Part shown: one piece after another, positions 14,756 to 22,861 of the stretch | Position numbering within the stretch: the first letter of the stretch is position 1 | Layout of the letters: each line of letters starts with the position of its first letter | Assembly (NCBI GenBank): GCA_934662565.1 | Contig: CAKUKI010000003.1 | Span: 251,940-315,939 of the forward strand | DNA: 64,000 nucleotides | DNA from: an uncultured Elusimicrobiales bacterium | GTDB taxonomy: Bacteria > Elusimicrobiota > Elusimicrobia > Elusimicrobiales > Elusimicrobiaceae | Direction: 5' to 3' | Program-made: the position numbers and the translations under genes | Notes under the pieces: model-generated | The model's input: the letters and a program-made list of their open reading frames with translations, nothing else | Databases searched by the model: none | Told to the model about the DNA's origin: nothing

Positions 14756-15691
14756 ATGCAATCATTTACCGCCATTATTCCCGCCGCCGGTAAAGGCGTG
14801 CGCTTGATGCCTTTTACCCGCAACATTCCCAAAACTATGCTTTGCGTGGCGGGGAAACCCATTTTGGGCCATATTTTGGACCAAGTGGAAGGGTTGGGAA
14901 TACGGCGCGTAGTTTTGATTGTGGGGCACTGCAAAGAAGCCATTGTGGAGTTTGTCCGCCAGCGCTACCCGCAGTTGGATGCCGTGTTTGTGGAACAACC
15001 GGAGCCGCGCGGTTTGGGCCATGCGGTGTATTTGGCTAAAGATGTGGTGTCCGGCCCGTGTTTTATTTTATTGGGCGATACGATTGTGGACGGAGATTTG
15101 CGCCCCATGGTGTTTGGCGGGCAAAACGCGGTGGGGCTTAAAAAGGTGGATGACCCGCGCCGTTTTGGGGTGGCTAAAATAGAAAAAGGCCGCATTACCG
15201 GTTTTGTGGAAAAGCCGGATAATCCGCCGTCCCATTGGGCGCTGATTGGGGCGTATTCGTTTTTGAATTCTAAACCGCTTTTTGAGGCGTTGGCGGAAGT
15301 AATTGCTTCCGGTAAGACGGTAAAAAACGAAATCCAACTGACGGATGCACTTTCCGTACTGCTCCAAAAAGGGGTTTCTATTGCGCCGGTGCCGATGAAC
15401 GATTGGTTAGATTGCGGCACGGTGGAGATTTTGCTGAAAACCAACCAAATGCTCCTTACGCGCCATGCCGCCGTGCCGGAACAGGCGGAGCTGAATAACC
15501 GGATTATCCCGCCGTGTTGGATTGACCCTTCCGCACAGGTAAGCGGTTGTACCTTGGGGCCCTATGTGTCCGTGGCGTACGGGGCCAAGTTGACCAACTG
15601 CCGTTTGGAAGACGCCATTGTCGGCCCGCAAACGGAACTGGCCAATAAAACCGCCTTGCATGTTATTTTGGATAAATTCGGCAGTAAATAA
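14756..15691 (+). CDS. Sugar-1-phosphate nucleotidyltransferase (RmlA/GlmU-like)
   Basis: The 311-residue protein has the nucleotide-binding loop IIPAAGKGVRLMPFTRNIPK with the conserved Lys. LLGDTIVDGDL holds the metal-binding Asp, and GFVEKP binds sugar. A short C-terminal left-handed beta-helix-like portion begins near residue 255 (IPPCWIDPSAQVSGCTLGPYVSV). It makes an NDP-sugar, but which nucleotide and sugar cannot be read from sequence. Glucose-1-phosphate is a reasonable substrate given malQ 10 nt upstream. GGAGA lies 6 nt before the ATG. Glucose-1-phosphate thymidylyltransferases of archaeal type have the same two-part layout. Confidence 0.88.
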   Translation: MQSFTAIIPAAGKGVRLMPFTRNIPKTMLCVAGKPILGHILDQVEGLGIRRVVLIVGHCKEAIVEFVRQRYPQLDAVFVEQPEPRGLGHAVYLAKDVVSGPCFILLGDTIVDGDLRPMVFGGQNAVGLKKVDDPRRFGVAKIEKGRITGFVEKPDNPPSHWALIGAYSFLNSKPLFEALAEVIASGKTVKNEIQLTDALSVLLQKGVSIAPVPMNDWLDCGTVEILLKTNQMLLTRHAAVPEQAELNNRIIPPCWIDPSAQVSGCTLGPYVSVAYGAKLTNCRLEDAIVGPQTELANKTALHVILDKFGSK

Positions 15692-15780
15692 TTGGGAAAG
15701 CCTGACCAATTTTTATGGGAGTAAAAGAAGTTTTTACGCCGGACTGTTAAGAAATTAAAATTCAAATCAGGAAGGGTGCT

Positions 15781-16923
15781 ATGAAATACAATGATAAATT
15801 GAACACAGGAGCAGAGAGCTATTTTTCCACCAGTATTGTGGCTAAAGAATGTGTAAGAAAAGCCGTAGATATGACAAGGGTTTCTATGACTAAAACCGTA
15901 TTGCCGGTATTGGTTGGTATGCTTTTAATGATGCCGCCTCTTTGGGCAGGAAATACGCAAGAGAATTTAATTTTACCGAAGGCTTCCGTTTATCTTACTA
16001 AAGATATTTCACCAAAAGGGCTTAAAAAGTTGTATCGCAAGCTGGCTCCCGCGTTGGCGGGCAAGCCTTATATCCATGAATATGCTGCCGATTCTTTTTT
16101 AATCAATGGGGATGAAAGTATCCTCGTGTATGATAAAGAGTCTTCTAATGCCCTTTTACCGGATATCCCCCGAAGTTTGGCTCAAGTGTTGGGGGGGGAC
16201 TCTAATTTGCACTACCGTGCAAATACGGATAAAAATTCTCCGGTTGCACATTGGCATAATTTTCGTTTTTGGCCGTGCTTGTGTTATGACGAAGATTGGC
16301 GGGAGAATATGCCGGATAAACAATGCCAATCTCAACCGTGGTACCCGTCCGCCGTTTGCCGTTTGGCATTAAAGAGCCTTAAGCAGTACAAACAAAATCT
16401 TATGAATAAAGAGGTAGTGGTAGTGCTATCCAAATTCAAGGCACATTCGGGCGGTGCTGTTGAAAATATGTTAGCGGGCAATATTCCTGTAAATATTGCG
16501 TCTGCGCGGCCGGACAAGGGGCATCCCATACTTCCGTTGGCAGATTTTTGGGCACGCCGTATTGCCAACCCCAATAAGCAAACGCTTTTTATTACGGTTT
16601 TGACGGATATTGAAGACGCGGCCGGACAAAAGCATAACCTTGGGATGATTGGTTCCGGTAGTTTTATTGCGGCACAAAAAGCGGCCTTTGAGTTGGTTCA
16701 TCAAATAAATCCTACGGTAAAATGGGAGAAACCAACCACAGAAACAACAAACTATGAACATGCGGGTGCTCAACTCTTGCAAGTTCTAATAGAAAACCGC
16801 ATTCCTGAAGCTATACATGATAAATATCCAAATTCTAACCGGTATAAACGGCTTGCTAAAACCACCCAGATGAGGCAACAACGGAACAATGATTCTTACA
16901 AAATTGTTCCCTTGGAAAAATAA
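15781..16923 (+). CDS. Secreted or membrane-anchored protein of unknown family
   Basis: I do not recognise this 380-residue protein. Two starts are possible. The ATG at 15781 has GGAAGG 4 nt upstream. The ATG at 15886 has AAGGG 5 nt upstream and would begin directly with a normal signal peptide, MTKTVLPVLVGMLLMMPPLWA, cleaved before GNTQ. The long form puts 35 polar residues before that helix. The mature part holds five or more Cys (for example PCLCYDED, KQCQSQ, AVCRL), VVVVLSKFKAHSGG and a strand-rich core ending LFITVLTDIEDAAG. Its codons and bases look more A+T-rich than its neighbours', a possible sign of transfer. A terminator follows. Confidence 0.75.
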   Translation: MKYNDKLNTGAESYFSTSIVAKECVRKAVDMTRVSMTKTVLPVLVGMLLMMPPLWAGNTQENLILPKASVYLTKDISPKGLKKLYRKLAPALAGKPYIHEYAADSFLINGDESILVYDKESSNALLPDIPRSLAQVLGGDSNLHYRANTDKNSPVAHWHNFRFWPCLCYDEDWRENMPDKQCQSQPWYPSAVCRLALKSLKQYKQNLMNKEVVVVLSKFKAHSGGAVENMLAGNIPVNIASARPDKGHPILPLADFWARRIANPNKQTLFITVLTDIEDAAGQKHNLGMIGSGSFIAAQKAAFELVHQINPTVKWEKPTTETTNYEHAGAQLLQVLIENRIPEAIHDKYPNSNRYKRLAKTTQMRQQRNNDSYKIVPLEK

Positions 16924-16940
16924 ACTTCCTTTATTTACAC

Positions 16941-16970
16941 ACTCCCCAAGCCAAATCTAGGGGAGTTTTT
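16941..16970 (+). terminator. Terminator after the unknown secreted protein gene
   Basis: ACTCCCC at 16941-16947 pairs with GGGGAGT at 16960-16966, followed by TTTT. Confidence 0.85.
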
Positions 16971-16973
16971 GCT

Positions 16974-17777
16974 TTACAGCGTGATAGTTTCCAAGTCTTC
17001 CGGCACATATACAGGCGCAGTAAACGCTTGCTGGGCCTCGGCGGTGTATAAGGCTTTGCGTTGCGTAGGGTGGTTGTCTTGCGTGTGGTACAGTATTAAG
17101 TGTTTGGCGTTTAATTGCTGGGCCGTGCGGGCCGCGTCCAACGCGGTGCTGTGGTGCTTTTCATAAGGCTTAAACTGCTCGCGCTCCCCATACAGGCAGA
17201 ACGCTTCGCTCATCAGCCAATCCGCGTTTTGCGCGTATGGTTGGCAGAGCGGGTTATAGGGTTCGTCCCCCAAACAAACCAGCGTCTGTCCGTCCGGCAG
17301 TGTGGCGCGGTAGCCAAATTGTTTTGTTTTGGTGGAGTAGATATCAAAAGCGGTGCAGTTAAAGCCCGCCGCTTGGAAAGAATCCCCATTTTTAAGCACC
17401 ACAAAACGCACACCGTTATCCAACACGGCTTGCAGTTTGGGGGTGAGTGTCATGCGGCAGAACGCGCGCAATTTTTCTGCACATTCGTCATGGCAGTAAA
17501 TGGTTAGTCCGGTGTGCTTGCCCCGCACAAACAGGGAAGCCGCCAAGCGAATGACCCAAATAACACCTAAAATATGGTCCGTATGCCCATGGGTAAGGAA
17601 CAGAGAGTGGATGTTTTCTATAGCAATATGGGCTTTTTCCAGCTGGGCCAAAATACCGTTGCCGCCGCCGGCGTCCGTCAAAAAGTATTCGTTTTTGTTT
17701 TGCAAAGCAAAGCAAGTATTGTAATAGCGGGTCACCAGTGCGTTTCCGGTTCCCAATAGAATTAAATTTGTAGGCAT
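16974..17777 (-). CDS. Metallo-beta-lactamase-fold hydrolase, RNase Z-like
   Basis: The protein has 267 residues when started at MPTNLILLGTG (ATG at 17777). It shows the RNase Z/ElaC-type N-terminus (LGTGNALVTRYYNTC), the zinc motif LFLTHGHTDHILG and later metal ligands (CLGDEP, HHSTALDAARTAQQ and LYHTQDN). The exosite arm of true tRNase Z is not obvious, so a general phosphodiesterase is equally possible. A start 18 codons further upstream exists, but it would begin inside the likely promoter. With ATG 17777 the -10-like TACAAT (17789-17784) ends 6 nt before the codon, suggesting a leaderless mRNA. The gene is monocistronic. Confidence 0.8.
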   Translation of the reverse strand: MPTNLILLGTGNALVTRYYNTCFALQNKNEYFLTDAGGGNGILAQLEKAHIAIENIHSLFLTHGHTDHILGVIWVIRLAASLFVRGKHTGLTIYCHDECAEKLRAFCRMTLTPKLQAVLDNGVRFVVLKNGDSFQAAGFNCTAFDIYSTKTKQFGYRATLPDGQTLVCLGDEPYNPLCQPYAQNADWLMSEAFCLYGEREQFKPYEKHHSTALDAARTAQQLNAKHLILYHTQDNHPTQRKALYTAEAQQAFTAPVYVPEDLETITL

Positions 17778-17783
17778 ATATAT

Positions 17784-17789
17784 ATTGTA
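17784..17789 (-). promoter_or_regulatory. -10 element adjacent to the MBL hydrolase start (leaderless candidate)
   Basis: TACAAT on the minus strand ends 6 nt before the ATG at 17777. No Shine-Dalgarno precedes the codon. Confidence 0.5.
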
Positions 17790-17859
17790 TAAATTTAACT
17801 TTTGTCCGGTAAAACGCGCGCAAAGGCCCAAAAATTAATAAAATATAATAAATGGTTCT

Positions 17860-17949
17860 GGAAGGGTGGCCGAGTGGTTTAAGGCGTCAGTCTTGAAAAC
17901 TGATGTAGGGTTTTCCCTACCGAGGGTTCGAATCCCTCCCCTTCCGCCA
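17860..17949 (+). tRNA. tRNA-Ser (anticodon TGA)
   Basis: The acceptor stem GGAAGGG pairs with CCCTTCC. The anticodon loop CTTGAAA gives anticodon TGA. The long variable arm (TAGGGTTTTCCCTA) is typical of class II tRNA-Ser. The T-loop is GTTCGAATC, the discriminator is G, and CCA is encoded at 17947-17949. Confidence 0.97.
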
Positions 17950-17969
17950 TTGGTAGAGAGGTACCCCCA

Positions 17970-18623
17970 GTGAAACAATTTGAAGCCCCCAAAACCGTCT
18001 ATCGGTTCAAAGATGCTTTATACATCAATCTTACCAACCGTTGCCCTAATTTGTGTGCCTTTTGCATTAAAACCAAATGGAATATGCAATTTAACGGCTA
18101 CAACCTTAATTTGAACGGGCAAGAGCCTACCGCCCGCCAAGTGCTGGAGGTGTTGGAGCGCGAAATGAAAGCCGCCCCCGTGCAGGAAGTGGTTTTTTGC
18201 GGCTATGGGGAGCCTACCATGCGCCTAAATGAACTGTTGCTGATTGCCAAAACCTTAAAAGGCTGGCAGGCGCAGGCGTTGTTCGCGCCGCTTAAAATCC
18301 GCCTGAACACGAACGGTTTGGGCAATATGATAAATAATCAAAATATTGTGCCGCTGTTAAAAGAAGTGATTGATAAAATTTATGTAAGCCTAAACGCGCA
18401 GGACGAAGCCACTTGGCGCAAAATTGTGCGTCCGGCTGCCGGTTATGAGGACGGATTTTCCAGCGTGAAAGAATTTATTTTGCGGTGCAGTCAGGCCGGT
18501 TTTGATAAAGTGGTAGCCAGCTGTGTGGATAAAACCGGTGCGGATGCTCCGGCCGTGAAAGCGCTGGCGGAAAGTTTGGGCGCGGAGTTTTATTTAAGGA
18601 GCTTTTTAGATGAAGAAAATTGA
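17970..18623 (+). CDS. Radical SAM protein, TatD-associated type
   Basis: The 217-residue protein starts at a GTG 20 nt after tRNA-Ser. The radical-SAM cluster motif is CPNLCAFC, near residues 25-32 (Cys-x3-Cys-x2-Cys), in INLTNRCPNLCAFCIKTKW. VVFCGYGEPTMRLNELL is the SAM-binding GGE-like strand. The short length and motif surroundings fit the family found beside or fused to TatD nucleases. No tatD gene is seen here, so the physiological role is open. Its last 14 nt overlap the next gene, a CBM48 protein, so the two are translationally coupled. No C-terminal second-cluster Cys motif is present. Confidence 0.85.
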   Translation: MKQFEAPKTVYRFKDALYINLTNRCPNLCAFCIKTKWNMQFNGYNLNLNGQEPTARQVLEVLEREMKAAPVQEVVFCGYGEPTMRLNELLLIAKTLKGWQAQALFAPLKIRLNTNGLGNMINNQNIVPLLKEVIDKIYVSLNAQDEATWRKIVRPAAGYEDGFSSVKEFILRCSQAGFDKVVASCVDKTGADAPAVKALAESLGAEFYLRSFLDEEN

Positions 18624-19074
18624 AATCAAAAAACCCGGTGTTTTATTTGCCGTGTTTTTGATTTTAATGGCGCTGGCCCTGTTCTGGTTTTTTGTGGAAG
18701 CGGAAGACTTTTATACCTATACCCGCAACACGCTGGAAAGTGCCGCGCAGGTGGCTCCCGTTAAAAAAGAAGACGTGCTGGCGCAGGCCCGCCCGCCCAA
18801 AAATAATTTTAATACGGAAGTAAAATACCGCCGTTTTTTTATTACGGCTCCCCAAGCGCAAAAAGTGGAGCTGCTGGCGGATTTTAACCGTTGGGGCAAA
18901 GACCCCATCACTTTAACCAAATACCGCAAAGGGTATTTTGAAACGTCTGTAGCGCTTACGGGCGGAGATTATAAATATGTGTTTGCCGTGGACGGAAAAG
19001 AAACGCCGGACCCCGGCAACCAAGACCGCGTGGAATTAAACGGCCGCGTGGTGTGTATTAAAACGGTGCGTTAA
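18610..19074 (+). CDS. Membrane-anchored glycogen-binding-like (CBM48/AMPK) domain protein
   Basis: The 154-residue protein has one N-terminal transmembrane helix (about residues 11-29) and a linker. A CBM48-like beta-sandwich follows from about residue 75: RRFFITAPQAQKVELLADFNRWGKD, GYFETSVALTGGDYKYVFAVDGK and DPGNQDRVELNG. These strands match the glycogen- or AMPK-type carbohydrate-binding module, including the W after FNR. No catalytic domain is attached. It overlaps the radical SAM gene by 14 nt and abuts tsaE (ATGA overlap). The helix has no lipobox or clear cleavage site, so the module probably faces the periplasm while staying anchored. Confidence 0.8.
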   Translation: MKKIEIKKPGVLFAVFLILMALALFWFFVEAEDFYTYTRNTLESAAQVAPVKKEDVLAQARPPKNNFNTEVKYRRFFITAPQAQKVELLADFNRWGKDPITLTKYRKGYFETSVALTGGDYKYVFAVDGKETPDPGNQDRVELNGRVVCIKTVR

Positions 19075-19550
19075 TGAAAACAGCAACTTTACTAACCTGC
19101 TCCCGCGCGCAAACCACGGCCTTGGCCGGACGGTTTGCCCAAGTGTTAAAAGGGGGGGAAATTATTTTTTTGCGCGGGCCGATTGGCGCGGGCAAAACGG
19201 TGTTTGTAAAAGGCGTGGCGGCGGCGTTGGGGCTAAAAAGCTCTCCGGTCAGCGCCAGCTTTAGCCTGATGAAAGAATACAAAAACAAACACGTTAAATT
19301 GTTTCATATAGATTTGTTCCGCTTGAGCGAGGGCGAAGTTTTTAATTTGGGTTTTGAAGAAATGCTGGAAGACGAACGCGCCATTATTTTGGCCGAATGG
19401 CCGGACCCTATTGCCCACATGTTGCCGGCTGATAGGTTGGAAATGGATTTTGTGTTGCGCGGCGGGGATGAGCGGGAAGTTAAACTTGCCGCGTTTGGCC
19501 GCGTCAGTGAACATTTACTGGAGGAGCTATGTCGGGTATCAAAGATGTAA
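19074..19550 (+). CDS. tsaE: tRNA threonylcarbamoyladenosine biosynthesis ATPase TsaE
   Basis: The 158-residue protein has the Walker A loop GPIGAGKT at residues 35-42. The TsaE pattern follows (VKGVAAALGLKSSPVSASFSLMKEY, HIDLFRL and the ILAEWPD segment). TsaE supports the TsaB-TsaD complex that installs t6A37 on ANN-decoding tRNAs. Its ATG overlaps the CBM48 gene stop, and its end overlaps tsaB by 22 nt. tsaC is at 28100, and tsaD is not in this window. Confidence 0.95.
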   Translation: MKTATLLTCSRAQTTALAGRFAQVLKGGEIIFLRGPIGAGKTVFVKGVAAALGLKSSPVSASFSLMKEYKNKHVKLFHIDLFRLSEGEVFNLGFEEMLEDERAIILAEWPDPIAHMLPADRLEMDFVLRGGDEREVKLAAFGRVSEHLLEELCRVSKM

Positions 19551-20221
19551 TTATTGGGTTGGATACGTCGTCCTCCCCGTTGGTGGCCGTGGTGGAGCGG
19601 GGCGGTAAAAAGTATGCGTCCCGCCGCAAAGGGGTCAAGCAGGAGCGGCTGTTATTCCCTGTATTAAAACAACTTTTAACCAAGGCGGGGGCGGATTTAA
19701 CCCACACCGCCAAAGTGGCCATTATCCGCGGGCCGGGCCGTTTTACCGGCATACGCATTTCGCTTACGTTTGCTTCCATGCTTAAATATTTAAGCGGGGC
19801 AAAAGTGTACGGAACTACCGTGTTTGAGGCCGTGCGCTTGCAAGTAGCCGCCAGTAAACGTTTTTTAACGTGGAAGGCCCAAAATCCGTCGGGCTCTTTG
19901 GCCGTCGTGTTGCATGCGTTTAGGGAAGAATACTTCCTGCAAATTTTTAACGCGCAAAGCGAGGCCCCACAATGGCTCTCGCGCGAAGAATTACTGGCGC
20001 GGCTGGCTGCCCGCAAAGAGCCGCTTTTTGTAGCCGGTGCCGATAAAGAGCATACGCCCTTGGAAACTTTACTGGAGGGGCACTACCCCTTAGCGGATTT
20101 TAAGGATTGTATCGTGCGGCCGGAAACTTTGGTGGCTATTGCACAAAATGAGGCATACCAAAAAGATGCGTTGGAGCCGTTATACTTGAAACCGGCCCGC
20201 TTTGAACTATTAGGTAAATAG
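19529..20221 (+). CDS. tsaB: tRNA threonylcarbamoyladenosine biosynthesis protein TsaB
   Basis: The 230-residue ASKHA-fold protein begins IIGLDTSSSPLVAVVE and contains the hallmark IIRGPGRFTGIRISLTFA. TsaB is the non-catalytic partner of TsaD in the t6A37 complex. Its start is preceded by GGAGGAGC inside tsaE, so translation is coupled through the 22-nt overlap. rimI follows after 1 nt, the same tsaE-tsaB-rimI order seen in many bacteria. Confidence 0.94.
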   Translation: MSGIKDVIIGLDTSSSPLVAVVERGGKKYASRRKGVKQERLLFPVLKQLLTKAGADLTHTAKVAIIRGPGRFTGIRISLTFASMLKYLSGAKVYGTTVFEAVRLQVAASKRFLTWKAQNPSGSLAVVLHAFREEYFLQIFNAQSEAPQWLSREELLARLAARKEPLFVAGADKEHTPLETLLEGHYPLADFKDCIVRPETLVAIAQNEAYQKDALEPLYLKPARFELLGK

Positions 20222-20222
20222 T

Positions 20223-20654
20223 ATGGAATTTTTACCGGCGGTTGTTTCCCACGCGGAGGACTTGGCCCGTATAGAGGCGCTCCAACCGTTTGCCGCCGGA
20301 TGGGGCAAGAACGGTTTTGCGGGGGAATTAAAACAACCGTGCGCGGTAATATGGGCGGCGCGGGACGGGAAAAAAACGGTCGGTTTTATTTGCGCCCGCT
20401 ACGCCGCGGATGAGGCCGAAATTCTAAATGCGGCCGTAGACCCACACTTTACCCGCCGCGGGATTGCTACCGCCCTGATGGAAAAACTATTATCCGCTTT
20501 GGCGGGGTTGGGTGTCAAGCGTATTACGCTAGAGGTGCACGAACAAAATTTACCGGCCCAAGGCTGGTATCGGCGCGCCGGATTTGCTATACTGGGGCGG
20601 CGGAAACAATTTTATGGTTCCGCAGATGCGCTTTTAATGGGGAAAATGCTATGA
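20223..20654 (+). CDS. rimI: RimI-like GNAT N-acetyltransferase
   Basis: The 143-residue GNAT protein has the acetyl-CoA loop VDPHFTRRGIATALMEKLL (motif RxxGxA). Motif B follows in ITLEVHEQNLPAQGWYRRAGF, with the conserved Tyr and Gly-Phe. RimI acetylates the N-terminus of ribosomal protein S18 in E. coli; that substrate is inferred from the tsaB-rimI context. Its stop overlaps the start of the TPR gene (ATGA). Confidence 0.85.
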   Translation: MEFLPAVVSHAEDLARIEALQPFAAGWGKNGFAGELKQPCAVIWAARDGKKTVGFICARYAADEAEILNAAVDPHFTRRGIATALMEKLLSALAGLGVKRITLEVHEQNLPAQGWYRRAGFAILGRRKQFYGSADALLMGKML

Positions 20655-22189
20655 AACATGGGTGGGTATTGCTTTTACTGCTTGCCTTGCCGGCGGGTGC
20701 GGTGCGGTTAGAGCCGCAAAGTGCGCGCGAAGCCGACTTGTATAAAACATTTATAGACGCTTTATATGCCCAGCGGGATGATTCCCCCAAGGCCCTTGAT
20801 TTGTTTGAAAAAGCCCTCTCTTTGGCGCCGGATTCGGCCTATCTCAAGCGCAATATCGTGGCCACCGCCATTATGCAAAACCGCCTGCCGGAAGTGGATA
20901 AATATGCCGATTTTATTACTCCCGAAGCGGACGAAGACGATTGGACCGTGCGGGCCGCTTATCTGTTAAAAAAACAACAAGTTGCCGCCGCTAAAGAAGC
21001 CTACCAAAAAGCGCTTGAGCTGGCACCGGAAGATGCGCGTATTGCGTACCAGTATTTACTGCTTTTGGCGTACGAAGGCACCCCGCAAGCGGTGGAAGAA
21101 ATGCAAGATTTGGCGGAAAAACTGCCCCCATTGGCGCCTGCGGTGTATGTGGAAATTGGCAAACTTTACTGGCGCGCCAATGACCCGCAAAAAGCATTAA
21201 CCTTTTACAATAAAGCAACGGATATAGACCCCAATTACGAAGACGCCTATTTAGGGCGGGCGGAACTGTTTGAGCGGACGTCCAATTTCTTTTTTATGCT
21301 GCGGGAATACGAACTGCTTGAGAAAATAGGCTATAAAAGTGCGGATATGTACACGCGCATGGGTTCCGTTTATTTGGTGGGCAAAGATTTGGAAAACGCC
21401 CAAAAGTATTACCAACTGGCGCTTGAGTTGGACCCCAAGGATGTAAACGCTAACTATTTTTTAACCTTACTGGCCGAGCAACGGCAGGATTGGCCGCAGG
21501 CGTTGGCTCATGTTCAAGCCGCTGCGGATTATAACGAAAATTCCGGCAAGTGGCTGCAAGCCAGTTTTTACCAGCAAAAAATGGGGGATTCTAAGGCTTC
21601 TTTGCATACCTTAAAACAGGCATATAAACAGTTTGAAGACAGCGTGGAAATTGGCTATTTTTATGCGCTGGCCTTACAAGATGCCAACCAACCCCGTATG
21701 GCGGCGCGGGTGCTTAAAAAAGTAGTAGCGGCCCGACCGGAATATCTGGATGCGCGGTTGGCGTATGCGTTTACGTTGGAAAGCCTAAAAAAATACAAAG
21801 AAATGCAAACCCAGCTGCAAGCCATACTGGCACAGGAAGAAAACAACGCTCCGGCTTATAACTTATGGGCGTACAGTTTGGCCCAGCGCAACACCCAGTT
21901 GCAAAAAGCCCAACAAATGGCAGAAAAAGCGGTGGCCTTACAGCCTCAAGATGGCTCTTATCAAGATACGCTGGGGTGGGTGTATTACCGGCGCGGGGAA
22001 TATGCACGCGCGCTGGATATTTTACAGGGGATAGACCCAGCAGTTGTGGACGAAAACCCGGAAATTGCCTATCACTTGGGGCTTACTTACTGGGCACTGG
22101 GTCAAACGCAAAAAGCCCGCGCGTATGTGGTGCAAGCGGCGGACGGCGGCTGGAAACCGGCCCAAAAATTTCGCAAGAAACACTTTTAA
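20651..22189 (+). CDS. Exported tetratricopeptide-repeat protein
   Basis: The 512-residue protein has a short signal peptide (WVLLLLLALPAGA) and then TPR-type helical pairs along its whole length. Examples are SPKALDLFEKALSLAPDSAY, DPQKALTFYNKATDIDPNY, DLENAQKYYQLALELDPKD and LQKAQQMAEKAVALQPQDG. No catalytic domain is seen. Such proteins often act as scaffolds for envelope or secretion complexes; the partner is unknown. It overlaps rimI by 4 nt and closes the operon that starts with the radical SAM gene. Confidence 0.88.
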   Translation: MKHGWVLLLLLALPAGAVRLEPQSAREADLYKTFIDALYAQRDDSPKALDLFEKALSLAPDSAYLKRNIVATAIMQNRLPEVDKYADFITPEADEDDWTVRAAYLLKKQQVAAAKEAYQKALELAPEDARIAYQYLLLLAYEGTPQAVEEMQDLAEKLPPLAPAVYVEIGKLYWRANDPQKALTFYNKATDIDPNYEDAYLGRAELFERTSNFFFMLREYELLEKIGYKSADMYTRMGSVYLVGKDLENAQKYYQLALELDPKDVNANYFLTLLAEQRQDWPQALAHVQAAADYNENSGKWLQASFYQQKMGDSKASLHTLKQAYKQFEDSVEIGYFYALALQDANQPRMAARVLKKVVAARPEYLDARLAYAFTLESLKKYKEMQTQLQAILAQEENNAPAYNLWAYSLAQRNTQLQKAQQMAEKAVALQPQDGSYQDTLGWVYYRRGEYARALDILQGIDPAVVDENPEIAYHLGLTYWALGQTQKARAYVVQAADGGWKPAQKFRKKHF

Positions 22190-22203
22190 GTTTTTTTCCG
22201 CAC

Positions 22204-22233
22204 AAAAAAGCCTCCCCAATGGGAGGCTTTTTC
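22204..22233. terminator. Bidirectional terminator between the TPR gene and thiN
   Basis: GCCTCCC at 22210-22216 pairs with GGGAGGC at 22221-22227 around CAAT. Six A precede and five T follow, so it works in both directions for the converging genes. Confidence 0.9.
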
Positions 22234-22246
22234 GGGTATCTGTGCA

Positions 22247-22861
22247 TTAATCTTCTATATACAAAAGCATAAAGCCGCTTTCAAATTGCACGGTTATTTG
22301 CTCTTGTTGCGCGCAGTTGCTTAAGGTGCGGCCGGTGTGCCCCAGCGTTAGCTGGGCATTGGTTAAGGGGTATTGCGTGCCGCTCAAGTTTACTTGGGTG
22401 CAATCGGTAAACGGAATTAAACTCACCCGCGCCCCCTTCCGCACGGCCTTTTGCGTGCCGCGTACCAGCGGATAAATTTTCCAACCGTCGGCAGCAAAAT
22501 AAATATCTAATGCGGGTAAATAAGAATAGACGGATAAAAAATTGCCAATAGAAAAATCCCACCGTCCGCCCACACTGCCCACAATGCACACGCGCCCCGC
22601 GTGGTGGGCTTGGAGCCAATCCAGTGCTTTTTCCAAATCAGTATTATCTTGGCGGGGCACCCTCAACACTTGCTCGGGCGCGGACGCAAGGGAATCCAAA
22701 TCTCCAATTACAAGGTCCGGCGTGATACCCGCCGTACAGGCTTTGTCCGCCCCGCCGTCCGCGGCTAGAATAAAGGTGGCTTCCTGTGCCAGACGCGCCA
22801 GTAAAGCGGACGAAGGTAAAATTCCATTACCGATAAGTAATACGTTTGACAGGTTTTGCAT
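22247..22861 (-). CDS. thiN: Thiamine pyrophosphokinase
   Basis: The 204-residue protein shows the TPK pattern: LLIGNGILPS, ILAADGGADKACTAGITPDLVIGDLDSL with its metal-binding Asp residues, DNTDLEKALDWL and VGSVGGRWDFSIGNF. It makes thiamine diphosphate from thiamine and ATP. Its ATG has AGGAAA 5 nt upstream, inside the end of the SSS transporter gene, giving a 35-nt overlap and probable translational coupling. No thiamine synthesis genes are seen in the window, so thiamine is probably salvaged. Confidence 0.93.
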   Translation of the reverse strand: MQNLSNVLLIGNGILPSSALLARLAQEATFILAADGGADKACTAGITPDLVIGDLDSLASAPEQVLRVPRQDNTDLEKALDWLQAHHAGRVCIVGSVGGRWDFSIGNFLSVYSYLPALDIYFAADGWKIYPLVRGTQKAVRKGARVSLIPFTDCTQVNLSGTQYPLTNAQLTLGHTGRTLSNCAQQEQITVQFESGFMLLYIED

